DNA of 64,000 bases from Mesorhabditis belari (Eukaryota; Nematoda; Chromadorea; Rhabditida; Rhabditidae), in assembly GCA_958450365.1 (NCBI GenBank), contig CAUEEP010000730.1, forward strand, positions 1,412,001 to 1,476,000, written 5' to 3'. A program made the position numbers and the translations under genes. Below, in pieces: positions 21,761 to 39,400 of this stretch (position 1 is its first letter; the number at the start of each line of letters is the position of its first letter). The notes below the pieces were generated by a model, which had not been told where the DNA came from, did not search any database, and saw nothing but the letters and a program-made list of their open reading frames with translations.

Positions 21761-22228
21761 GTACAAGTGCAGTACAAGTTTTCTTATTGTTAGGAATACT
21801 GTATTGACAATATCTGACAACTTTTTTACTTTAATAGATAATCTGAAAGAATACTTTAGATAGTGACAATATCTCAATAAGTTTACTGTAGGCTATCTTT
21901 AGCTTACTGCAGGCTATAGTACCTTTAGCTTACTGTAGGCCACAGCACCTTTAGCTTACTGGCTTATTATAGGCTACATCTTTAGACATCAAGCCACTGT
22001 TCAACCCGGCAAGGGCTGGCAATTGAATAGGAAACACCGATTTTGAGAGCAAAGAAAATACATTTTGTTGAGCCACACCCGTGAAAGGAAAAAAGAGATT
22101 GAAACAGAAACAAATTGAAACTGAAGGAAATGGGAAATAAATTACAATGGCTAAACAAGATCTATGAAACAAAGAGATAAGGAAAATGAAAGTGATTGAA
22201 CAGAGTGCTCATTCCAATCCATCCCCAA
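21761..22228. other. 3' flank of efa-6, no gene seen
   Basis: AT-rich with short TTTAGCTTACTGTAGGCTA repeats at 21895-21975. It probably contains the efa-6 3' UTR. Confidence 0.5.
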
Positions 22229-28167
<5,939 letters not shown>

Positions 28168-28169
28168 CT
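28168..28169 (-). promoter_or_regulatory. probable acceptor directly before the efa-6 ATG
   Basis: The minus strand reads CTTTTTCGCGGGTAG followed immediately by ATGGCC. It may be an SL trans-splice acceptor or the end of a 5' UTR intron. Confidence 0.35.
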
Positions 28170-29997
28170 ACCCGCGAAAAAGACCCCTTAAAGAAAGATG
28201 AAAATTTTTTGAAAACGATGAAAACACACATGAATGAAATTTGAAACTGAATCTGTCGATAACAAAAAAGAACAGAATATTTCGAGCAGATGGATGTCGT
28301 AAATGTCCTTGAGGAAAAGGCGGGGGAAAGAAAGGGAGAGCCGGATATTTTGTGGTGGATATTGCCCTTTGTGGCACGTAGAATCGATATCTTTTTAAGC
28401 CAGTTTTTTGAAATTCAAGCAGATCTAAGATCTCTGATGGGCAATTCGAATATTTATTTCCACGTAGTGACACACAAATCTTTGTCTTTTATCTCTCTTT
28501 CTCGATGTGTGTAAGAGTGTAACACCAAAGAGCTGTAAACAAAAGGTTCAAAAAGAGAAAAAGATGGGGTGCGCAAGGAGAAAATAGGGAATTCTCTTGT
28601 AAAACAGGAGTTTTTGATCGAAAAACGGAGATGGATATAATTGGAAAGGAAATGGAATGGAAAATGGGAATTTGTGAGGGTTTTGATGGGGGGGACAGAA
28701 AGAGTTTTCCCCAAAATGTCAATAAGTTGACGGCTTGAGGTGAGGGAAAGGATAATATTTGGATATTTCGATAGAATGAGACTACGATATTGCCTTAATA
28801 TCTGATTCCTGTAGTATTTGCAATACTGTAATACTGTACAGTAATTTAGGTTTTAATAAACAAGCATTACAGTGTCCTCTCTTCGGTTTTAACCGTACAA
28901 TTTTTTGATAACATAGAAAAAGGCTTTCAAAGAAACTAAACCCTTGTTAAACAGTTCAATTTTGAAATCCTTTAAGGCAAGGGTCAAGGTCAACAAAACA
29001 AATCACTGAAAAAATTTATAAAAAATTTATAAATAAAGCTTTCAGTGCTGAAAATAGATGAAAAGGAAGCTTTTAAAGCGGAGACTGTTAAAAGTTCAAT
29101 TTTCCGTAATCCGAGAAAGGGAAGAGCTGCTCTTTTCAATTTTTGCACATCACAGAGTCGTGTTTTAACGGATGGCATAGAGAAAGGGGGAGGGGGTTGA
29201 AGAAGAGAAAAGGGGTGGCACAGACATCGATCGGCCCGAGGGAAGGGTAAGGGGAATGGTGAGGGACATTCACAAAGGGGATAGGACGAATGAAATGATG
29301 GCTCTCCATCCAAAACGATGAAAACATAAGTGTCTATGATGAGTGTTTGTTGTGTGAAAACGAAATTTTCTGATAGTGCGAAATTTCGCCGGCCTAGTAT
29401 TTGATGAATCTTTTATGATTGGAAATTGTATTTTTGTAACTATAATATTTTAATTTACAGAATGCTAACACCAGGGACTCTTACTGTAAATTAATTGTGA
29501 AGATAGTGTGCAAAATAGAAAATGGGTAAGGTAGAAATGAAAAGAAATACAATTTTTTTTTACTGCAAGGCTGATTTCTATTTACCTTACCTAACTAATT
29601 ACCTAATTACCTTTCTAACTTTACCGTTATGCAAATTATTTAAGCAAACGTTTGAGAAAACTTGATAGAACTTGGCTAATAAAGGTGCTAAAACATTAAT
29701 TTCATTGGATAAAGAAGAAAACTTGTAAATTGCTATTGGAAATGTGTAGATCGCCTCAAAATTCGTATCAACGATTACCTTAAATTCTAAAATTGTTGTG
29801 CTTTTCAAAAACTTTTCATTAGAAAGTTCTCTTCTCTTTCTTCTTTCCCTTTCCCTATTCGTTTTTTGTATGCTTCTGTTTTTATGCTAAAAAATCTTTG
29901 TTTTACATCACATGGCATTTCTAGGGGCCATTTCCACGACTCAGGGAGCTCAATTTTATGCGTTTTCTGTTGATCTCAACCACTTTTCGACACATTG
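28170..29997. other. divergent intergenic region between efa-6 and the first ADP/ATP carrier
   Basis: No supported exon. G/A-rich and T/C-rich tracts open several ORFs by chance (28168-28722, 28990-29327). It should contain the promoters of both flanking genes. Confidence 0.5.
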
Positions 29998-31512
29998 ATG
30001 GCAGTGGTACAACGACAAGTTCGACAACCAGGAGACGTCAAAAAGGTTTGTGAATTTTTGGTTTTTTTCGTTCTTTCGCTGTTAAAAATTAGCCATTCAT
30101 TCCATCATTCAAATTCCATCAGTGTTTTTATGATTTTTCAATAAAGAATCGTTTTTTTTTTAGTTTGCAACCGACCTCTGTGTAGGTGGAGCCTCTGCAG
30201 CGCTTTCAAAAACAGTGGTCGCTCCTATTGAGCGTGTCAAACTTTTATTACAAGTGGGTTTTGGGCTTTTTTCTCTGTATAGTTTAAGGTTTCTTAAGGT
30301 TGTTTAGTTTTTGATTTTTCTATTTAGGTTCAATATTCGCACAAAGGTATCAACGAGAATCAACGATATAAAGGAATCGTCGATGCTTTCATTCGAGTAT
30401 CAAAAGAGCAAGGATTGCTCTCGTTTTGGAGAGGAAATGCTACAAATGTTATGAGGTAGCTTTTGTAAATGGTAATTTAATTTGATGATTTTAGATATTT
30501 TCCTACTCAAGCTTTAAACTTTGCCTTTAACGATCTCTACAAAGGATTCTTTCAGCGGGGAATCGATAAACATAAGGTGGGTTTTTTTGACAAAATCTTT
30601 ATTAAGTTCAATTTAGAATTTCTGGTCTCACACAGCGTATTCCTTGTTGGCGGGCGGTTGTGCCGGATCGACAACGCTTTGTTTCGTTTATCCATTAGAT
30701 TTCATTCGAACGCGGCTTAGTGTCGACATTGGTAGAAGTAGAGAAACACGAGAATATAAGGTAAAATTGCAAGGTTAACATATTGTATTTGTTTTTAGGG
30801 TTTTGTGGATTGTTTCCGTCAAACTGTTCGCTCAGATGGTATCAGTGGCTTGTACAGAGGGTTCTTCATTTCAATTCAAACCTATTTTCTTTATCGGTTA
30901 GTTGACTAAAGATCCGCCAATTGTTGTGTTTTAGAGCTGTTTATTTTGGCATGTATGATGCGATTCGGAATCTCACTCACACAAATCCAAAAGATGTGCA
31001 TTTTATTGCCTCATTTATGATTGCTCAGGTTAATTAATTAAAATTATTAATCCAAATAATTAATTTAGGGTGTTTCGATATGTTCTGCCTACTTGTAAGT
31101 TGATCCGTTTAGTTGTTCTTAAACAAAGAGTTCTTATCATTAACTCTTTAAATTCTAGGACCTATCCATGGGATACTGTTCGGCGGCGAATGATGGTCAA
31201 GGTAAGCTGAATATTTACAAAATGTTTTATTCTTTCTCTAGGGGGAGCTAAGCTCAAAACATGCCTGGGAAAGTGCAAAACTAATTGTCGCTCATGAAGG
31301 AATCAAGGGTCTTTTTAAGGTTGGTGAGATAATAATTAATAAATTAATTTACATAATTACAAATGTTAAAAAAAAAATTTTTAATTAAAAAACAAACTTC
31401 TGGTATTAATATAGTTTAAAACTTAATTTAGGGAGGTTTGGCGAACATTTTTCGAACTAGCGGTGGTGCTTTGGTCATGGCAATATACCAGGAAATTCAG
31501 AAGCATATCTGA
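29998..31512 (+). CDS. ADP/ATP carrier (adenine nucleotide translocase), paralogue A
   Basis: Ten or so short exons. Three tandem mitochondrial-carrier repeats are recognisable: [33 protein letters not shown] and [14 protein letters not shown]. The segments [20 protein letters not shown] and [14 protein letters not shown] are typical of this carrier. It exchanges ADP and ATP across the inner mitochondrial membrane. The family signature RRRMMM reads RRRMMV here. The predicted N-terminus is short ([16 protein letters not shown]). A similar gene follows 304 bp downstream on the same strand. C. elegans has several ant-1 genes and I cannot say which one this matches. Confidence 0.93.
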
Positions 31513-31816
31513 TTAGTGTGCATTTATTTTTTACCATTTTATCTACCTAGCCTTTGTACCTTGGGCGATTTTAACTTTGTTCTCTTTCTACCATAATAAC
31601 ACTGTTGTTTTTTGTTGATTTCACGTTTTCATTTTGCTTCTCAGAAAAACTTTTCAATCTAGTCTATTAGGTCGAGTTTTTTGTTGATTTTAGAGGGATT
31701 TTCATTAAATGTTGTATCAGAAATATTTTGTTTACAAGCATTCGCGAAACATGGGATTTGATCTTTGATTGGTTTGACATATGCGTTGTATGATTCTTTC
31801 AGATTTTACTAGATGA
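31513..31816. other. spacer between the two carrier genes
   Basis: 304 bp of AT-rich DNA without exons. It holds the 3' UTR of paralogue A and the promoter or trans-splice region of paralogue B. Confidence 0.5.
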
Positions 31817-33244
31817 ATGAGCACGACGGAGTCAAAGCCGCCTAAACGAACAAAACTTCAAAAGGTAAACTGGTTTTTGAAAAACCAAATTTGTATATTT
31901 TTAGTTTCTCGTCGACCTATCTGTTGGCGGTGTTTCAGCAGCAATTTCAAAGACTGCAGTCGCTCCAATTGAAAGGGTCAAATTATTACTTCAAGTGGAT
32001 TGATCCTTCAATACAAAATATTTATTTTTTTTAGGTTCAATATTCTCATGGTGATATTTTGAAGACAAAACAGTACAAGGGAATCATCGATGTGCTAACT
32101 CGTATCCCAAAAGAACAAGGAGTCTTGTCATTTTGGCGCGGAAATGCCATTAACGTTTTGAGGTATTTTTAAAGCCAGTCTTCAACTATTTTTTTTAGAT
32201 ATTTTCCCACGCAAGCGTTAAATTTTGCGTTTAACGATTTTTATAGAAGCGTTTTACTTTCGGGGCTCGATATGGAACAAGTAGAGTTTTGGCAAAAATT
32301 TTTAATGATTTTTTTATAGGATTTCTGGAAATATACCGCTTTGGGTCTAGTAGCTGGGGGTTGTGCTGGAGCGACTTCGATGTGCTTCGTTTATCCACTA
32401 GATGTTGTTCGTACTCGTCTTACAGCTGATATTGGAAGAAGTGTGGAATCTCGTAGATATAAGGTAGAATTAACCGTTAAGAAAAGTTCTAGATGGTAGC
32501 TTTCTTTGGTATGGAAATCGATTGACCGTGCATTCGCATCTATAAAAAACTTGGACGCCAGCTAGCACTGAATTTCAATTACGAAAAGGAATTTTATAGG
32601 GTTTTGTCGACTGTTTCTCAAAAACTGTAAAACAAGATGGAGGATTTACTGCCTTGTACCGTGGTTTCTTCGTATCCCTGCAAACGTATTTCATCTATAG
32701 GTATGTTTATTTAGATAATTTGTACTATTTCTTTTTAGAGCTGTCTATTTTGGATTATATGATGCTATTCGAAATCATGTTTTTTCGGATCGAAAGAATA
32801 TCCATTTTGTCGAGTCTTTTCTGATTGCTCAGGTAAGCTCTTTTGATAATTATTAAATACACAAAGTTTAGCTAGTATCCATATGCTCATCGTATTTGGT
32901 CTATCCATGGGATACTATTCGCAATCGGATGATGATAAAAGTATTTTCAAACAGCATACAATTTATTTTATTTTTGTAATTTTCGGGAGAACTTGGTTCC
33001 GTTTCTGGATTGGAAAGCGCAAAGTTAATATTAAGTAAAGAAGGATGGCGAGGATTTTACAAGGTTTGAACTTCTTATTTTAAATTTAATACATAAACTT
33101 TTTAGGGTGCTCTTGCAAATCTATTTCGTGCCACTGGCGGAGCATTGGTCATGGCCATGTAAGCTGAGCTTCAGCTTAACCATATTTATTTATTCATTCA
33201 GATACCACGAGATTCAGAAGCATGTGGTTCACGATAACAAATAA
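31817..33244 (+). CDS. ADP/ATP carrier (adenine nucleotide translocase), paralogue B
   Basis: The exon pattern parallels paralogue A, indicating tandem duplication. The start is the second of two overlapping ATGs ([13 protein letters not shown]); the first frame stops after ten codons. Repeat motifs are [33 protein letters not shown] and [14 protein letters not shown]. The carrier signature RRRMMM is changed to RNRMMI, so the second arginine is lost. Since that arginine helps bind nucleotide in studied carriers, transport may be altered. It ends at TAA 33242. An AATAAA lies at 33336. Confidence 0.92.
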
Positions 33245-33556
33245 TTAGATATTGAGTGATTCGTTTATTCTGTGTATAAAATTTGCTGATGACCCTACGT
33301 TTGTGATCTGCTAATCTGGGATACGTGTTCTATTTAATAAAGTTGAAGCTCAATTTTTGTATTTGAAAATATTGTTGAACATATCAAAGCATGATATTTT
33401 TTGCTTTATGACTGCAAATGGCAAATTAAGGTTTGATTTAGGGAGAAGCGTCTAGCTTGTCAACTCCTTCACTTCATTGATGCGCGATGTAAAGTGAGTT
33501 TTGTAAAGTGTTTTCTATTGTTTTTCTTTTGCCCTCCATATTTTTTTGCCCTTTAG
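33245..33556. other. spacer between carrier B and the EDEM gene
   Basis: 312 bp; includes the AATAAA at 33336-33341. No exon seen. Confidence 0.5.
33336..33341 (+). terminator. polyadenylation signal of carrier B
   Basis: AATAAA 92 bases after the stop codon. Confidence 0.6.
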
Positions 33557-35701
33557 ATGTTTTGTTATCTACTCATCTTAACAATATGTATGCATCAAAT
33601 CAGTTGCCGAAACCCATTTCTCCTCAAGGGACAAGAGACACGAGCTGCCGCTTTTTCGGAAGAAGAAAAGGTATAATACATGCAAAAAATACACTCAAGT
33701 ATCTGTCTATGCCAGTTCGCTTTAGAATCACAACTTTACTAAATTTTAGGCTAAAGCACGCGAGTTGGCGCGAGAAATGTTCTACTTTGGATACGACAAT
33801 TACATGGCACATGCATGGCCGTTAGATGAACTGGATCCCATTCATTGCACTGGACGAGGACCGGACACAGAACATCCGTTTGTTTAAATTTTCTTATACT
33901 TACGATCATGTTTTAGTGAAAACATCAACATCAACGATGTGCTTGGAGACTATTCGCTCACGCTTATTGACTCGCTTGGATCGTTAGTCGTATTTGATGA
34001 TCCAGAAGAATTTCAGGTATTTCTATTTTTGTATTATTGACAAATAAGATTACAGAATGCTGTTCGAACAGTTATTAATACAGTGTCTTTTGAAAAGAAC
34101 TCAACAGTCCAAGTGTTTGAAGCAACTATCAGGTTGTTTTGGGTTTTAATTTTATACCTAATTCCCAATTTTAGGGTAATCGGATCACTTCTCTCGGCTC
34201 ACTTGATCGCATCAACAAAAAGTGGTTCATTTTCTCGCTTTTCTGTTCCCGATTATGAAGGCGAAATGCTCACCATGGCACACGATTTGATGACACGCTT
34301 GATGCCAGCTTTTGAGGGCACAAAAACGGGTAAGGTGCTTTGAATTAGTTTACAGTAGTAGTTATCTATTTTAGGACTACCATATCCCCGAGTGAACCTT
34401 ATTAGAGGTGTCCTACCAGGGACAATCAATGAGACTTGTACTTCGGGTGCTGGAAGCTTATTATTAGGTACAATAAAAAAGGTAAATTGAAGTCAAGTGT
34501 TTTAGAGTTTGGAATTCTCTCGCGACTACTTGAGGATGACAGCTATGAAATGATGGCTAGAAGAATTAACGAAAAGCTATGGGAGCTTCGCAATCCTAAC
34601 ACTGGACTTCTCGGTTCAATAAGATTGCATCAAGTATAAAATAGTTTAGGCAATGTTATTGATATACAAACTGGTAAATGGCAAGGACATTTAAGTGGTT
34701 TGGGAGCCGGGCTTGATTCTTTCTACGAGTATCTTTTGAAGGTAACTTAAATTATTGTAAATTTATATCTTTTATTTTTAGGCTTACATATTATTCGACG
34801 AGCCCCGGGACTTACAACTTTTCAATGAGGCTTATGCTATCATTTTGGAAAATCTACGTCGTGGAAGGTGCGAATTTTTCCCTAGCAAAAGTACACGAAA
34901 TTTAGAGTTTTTTGTCGGGGTGAAGGAGAACCTCCACTTTATGTCAATGTCGATGCTCGAGATGGAAGTACAGCCAATACTTGGATTGATGCTCTTCAGG
35001 TAACTCTTTTTTGAAACTCAAAACCGAAACGATTTAGGCTTCGTTTGCTGGTGTTCAAGTGCTAGCAGGAGATGTAGAAGAAGCAATTTGTCACCACGCT
35101 ATTTATTATGCTGTTTGGAAGAAATATGGTGCTCTTCCAGAACGTTTCAATTGGCATCTCAAGTTTGTTTTGCATAATTGACAAGACACCTTTTTTATTT
35201 GTTCAGAGCTCCAGACGTTTCATTTTATCCTTTGCGCCCGGAGTTGGCTGAATCGACGTATCACTTATATCAAGCGACGAAAAATCCTTTTTATTTGCAT
35301 GTTGGACGAGAGATTATGGAAAACATCAATTTGAGAACAAGAGTAGGTACTTGTTTTTCCTCTTTAGTCAGTTGATTTTAGGTTGAGTGTGGTTTTGCTA
35401 CGGTGCATGACGTTTTTGATGGAAGCTTAGAAGACCGAATGGAGTCGTTTTTCCTTTCAGAGACAATGAAGTACTTATACTTGGTAAGATTTTTTTGTTC
35501 TTGACGTTATTTAATAAAAAGGCTTAGCTCTTCGACGAAAATAATATTGTAAATACTCACGGCGAACGGCTTTTGTTCACGACAGAAGGGCATATTTTCC
35601 CGATTGATGAGAGATTTCGTAAACCTGCTCACCGCTCAAAGCTTGTGATCTCTAAAAAGCGAGTGCTTAATGGCGGAATACTAAATTTTGAGGGACATTA
35701 A
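33557..35701 (+). CDS. EDEM1-type ER degradation-enhancing alpha-mannosidase-like protein (GH47)
   Basis: About ten exons. The first gives a short hydrophobic leader ([17 protein letters not shown]), a likely signal peptide. The GH47 domain follows with close EDEM1 similarity: [130 protein letters not shown] and TTEGHI. It acts in the ER lumen on misfolded glycoproteins, trimming mannose and directing them to ERAD. The 3' end is ambiguous: reading on gives [12 protein letters not shown] and a stop at 35699-35701, while splicing at the GT at 35652 to the acceptor before 35718 would extend the protein. The ATG is preceded directly by TTTAG. Confidence 0.88.
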
Positions 35702-36212
35702 ATATTGTTGTTTTAGGCAAGAGCCGATACAACGTTTGGCTGGCCCAAAGACGCGTACGGTGATGAGCAATCATCATTTGGTTTCACCGGGGGCTCCACT
35801 TGTTGGTTACACAAGACCTGCTGGTATTTTTAGAAACATTATTTAAATTCCTCTCATCTTTTTTAGGCAATATATCGTGTGAGTCAACGTCTTCAATTAG
35901 TCGACATCAACCCCCGCTCCCTCTTTCTCTTTTTGCACAACTTTTCGAAACTATAGGCATATCACAGTCAATTGAATACTGGTTTCCATAAAGCTACCCT
36001 CCCTCCCCCCAAAAAAGATTGCCTTATTTTGTTTTGGGATAAAAACGGTTTCTAGTCATTTTTTGTAATTCGCTAGTGTTTTTGGTCTAGTTTTGTTACG
36101 TCCTTTGTTCTTACCGCTGATGTGATTCTTTACACGTGGTGCAGAATAATTATTTCGCTATGTTGTGATTCTTTCCTTCCAAAAGTGATTACCGCTTACT
36201 TACGTGTGATAA

Positions 36213-36218
36213 AATAAA
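36213..36218 (+). terminator. polyadenylation signal, EDEM gene
   Basis: AATAAA about 510 bases after the first candidate stop and 220 bases after the second, which fits the extended 3' end better. Confidence 0.4.
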
Positions 36219-36472
36219 ATTTACAGTACAGTCTAGATTCAAAAGATACGTGAAATAAAAACGCAGTTGAACCGGAATTTCATGAGAAATAATTGACCAA
36301 AAAAACGCCGTTGGTTCTTTTTGTTCAGAAGAATCTGTCGATTGGAGTATTCCGTTTTGATGGCCTCACTCCTTTCTCTTTCACATAATGATACCATTGT
36401 TTATCTTTAACAAAACTCCTTTCAATCTTTGATTTCAGCTTTTTAAAAAACACAACGTTAAAAGTTCATTTC

Positions 36473-36474
36473 AG
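36473..36474 (+). promoter_or_regulatory. probable spliced-leader acceptor of vps-11
   Basis: TTCATTTCAG ends three bases before the ATG at 36478. Confidence 0.5.
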
Positions 36475-36477
36475 TGA

Positions 36478-39400
36478 ATGTCCCAAGTAGAGCTCGGATG
36501 GAGGAGATTCAACTTCTTCGATAAATTCATTATCAATGATCCCGAGAAACCGGGCGAAAGATTTCTTGGATTAAAGGTAAAAGGGTAATCTTCTATTTAC
36601 AAACAGACTCTTGATAATTTTAATCTCCGACAGTTTTTGAAGCTTTTGAATTTCTACTAGCTCACCTCCAGTTCTTAATTTTAAGCTTAAATGTGAGCTT
36701 TGAGCATCTGAATTTGGTTTACCAATAAAATTGATAATATATTTTTTTCCCAGGATGTCGTTGTGGATTGTTGTGCAAGTGTCGGAGATGTTGTTTATTT
36801 GGGTGAAGAGAAAGGAGCCGTATTTCGAGTCACAAAGTGAGTGACATACGGAGAATTGATTTCAAATCTTTTAAGCCTTTAAATCAAACTATATCGTATC
36901 TAGACGTAACAGTAATTTACACATTTTCTAAATTCATAAATCAATTCCTTTTCAGAGACTTCAAAGAATATTTCTGGCGTTGTTTCCAGCATTCACTCGC
37001 CCATTTGAAAGCCGTCGGAGCGATTTTGCTTTCTGTTGGGGTAATTCTGTGAATGGAAAAAAAAAGAGATTCAAATATTGTAGAAAGACGAGCCGACAGA
37101 GTCGTTGATAAAAATTTGGAACACCGATCAATTGGAGAAAGGATCGCCGCTGTTGATGAGAACGATTAGGTCGAAGTTTTGAGGAGTTGATGATTTTGTT
37201 GATGTTTCTGTTGGTGAGAACGAGTTTTGAGGAGTTGATGATTTTGTGGAACTCACAAAGAAGTATAGATACTTTAGCCAAAAGATTTCCTAAAAATATA
37301 CAGATAATTACAAAAAAAAGCACAACCAACTAGGCTATCCTTTAGAATCGGTCACGCTCAAGCGCGCACAAGCACAAAATGCACAATGGTGACCGGGGAT
37401 TCGAATTTGAGAGCAGTCGCTATCGGCTTTGATGATGGAACGGTGGCTGTGTACATTGGAGATATTCTTAAAGATCGGGTTTGTTTTATTGCAGGATCAA
37501 TAAACAATTTGTAGCATAATAAAGTCAAATGCAGTACAATAAACTACGGTAAGACTCATCTTCAGGCAGTGACAAGTCAATGGCTTCGCGTTCGCGACTC
37601 CTCACCACAAGATGGACCAATCACTGGTTTGAGTGTTTGATTTTGAGTTATTTTTTGTGAAAACTTAACATTTTAAATATCTATTCATGTCATTTGAAAT
37701 CTAGATAATTAAAAAAAAAACTTTTTCTTTTTCAGGTCTCTGTTTATCGACTCTTTCCACCACCTCTGGCCCGATGTTCGTCCTTTTTGTGCTGACTCCG
37801 AAAATCATTCAAAGTCATCTAATCGAAAATAAAACAATAATGCATACGGTTTGGTTTTGAAATAAAAAAGAAAAATCGTCGTATAATTCTTTCAGTTGAG
37901 ACACAATTCCCCGAACATGAATGGAGTCGATCGAATGTGTTGGGCTTTCGACGAGATACGACAAGAATTAGTTGTCGCCAATCGTGATGTGAGTTATTGA
38001 GCAAATATTGAGCAAATATTGGTCTAAAATTTCCAAAACACTCTCCCATTTCACCCTTTTCAGATGGTCTTCTTTTTCAATGCCCAACAGTGCCTCGATC
38101 CAAACAATACACAGGTATTAAGCTGTCTAGAAAGCCAGAAAGCTTAAAAGCTCCTTTTTCTTCCTTCTAACTGACTTCTAATCTGACTTTAAAATGCTCA
38201 AAGGTAAATGTCAATGTTTAGGGTAAATGTCATGCATTGGGAAGAGCTCACGATACTCTGCAACTCGTCGAAGCCGATGGATTCATTGCCTTGTTGACCC
38301 GTCAACCAGCGCTCATCCCGTGAGTGTTACTATAACTTTTTTTTTTTGACAAAAACTACTGTACAATCAAAAGCTTTTGCCTGACTACAGTAAGCTAGAA
38401 TAAACCAGTAATTTTTAAACCATTAAACCCCTTTCAGAACCTCCGAGGCTGAATGGATGTCCCTTGTCTCTGTCTATGATGTAAACAATAAATACATTGG
38501 TTTCTCGTGTTCTCTTCCCTCGGCATGCACATTGATTCGACTGGGAAGCACGATTATGATATTGAGTCAGTTAGATTACTCAAATAGTTAATTTTTGCTT
38601 AAGAATAAAACCCTTTAGAAGTTATGATAGTTTTTAGAAAAAACGCTAGTCGTTTGTTCGGAATAAAATCTATTAGAGTTCGGCAAACAAAACCGAAACC
38701 AAAACAGACCAAAACCAAAACCAAAACACCAAAACAAACCAAAACTCAATTTGCATATAAATTAATATGTAAATTTAAAATTGTAAAATGCAAATTTGCC
38801 TTTCACTTTTTCTCACACCCCAAAATCTCAAAAAATCAAAATCAGAAAAAAGGACCAAAACACGACCTCGAAATTTCGAAACAAAAAATAGCCTATGGGA
38901 TAGATTTTTGGACGCTGATTTCAAATCTGCAAACATATTTTCGCTAGCTCCTCTCAATCGCGAGATATTGGCGAGTTTTGGTTTGTTTTGGTTTTGGTTT
39001 TGGTTTGGTTTTGTTATGGTTTTGGTTTTGGTGGTTTTGGTTTTGGTTAAGTTTTGTTTTCCGAAGTCTACAACCTATGCTTACCGTAACCCATTTTCCC
39101 TTTAGGCCGTGACGGTACTTTGTCAGCTCTTGTTCCTAAACATCTTAACGCAAAACTCGAGATTTTGTATCGAAAGAATTTCTATGATGTTGCGCTGAGT
39201 TTGGCGAAGAAATGCGAGGAAGCGGTAGATAAATTGCCGACAATACACGCGAAATATGCTGATTATTTGTACAGGTACTGTAGCTATTATCGTAAATATT
39301 GTAATAGTATAGTCGCGTAGTCGCAAAAAAAAGTTTTTTAGTATTTTATTTCAAAAAAAAATAGCTCTGAATTTCAGCTATTTTTTTGATACCTAAGCGC

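Larger units (their letters stand above)
35702..36477. other. EDEM 3' flank and vps-11 upstream region
   Basis: May contain one or two further EDEM exons (35718-35822, 35864-35993). After that only UTR-like DNA with AATAAA at 36213-36218 and the pyrimidine-rich acceptor before vps-11. Confidence 0.45.

Noticed and set aside
28168..29327. Several ORFs of 60-107 codons between efa-6 and the carrier gene
   Set aside because: Homopurine/homopyrimidine tracts explain the open frames, and both strands are open at the same place.
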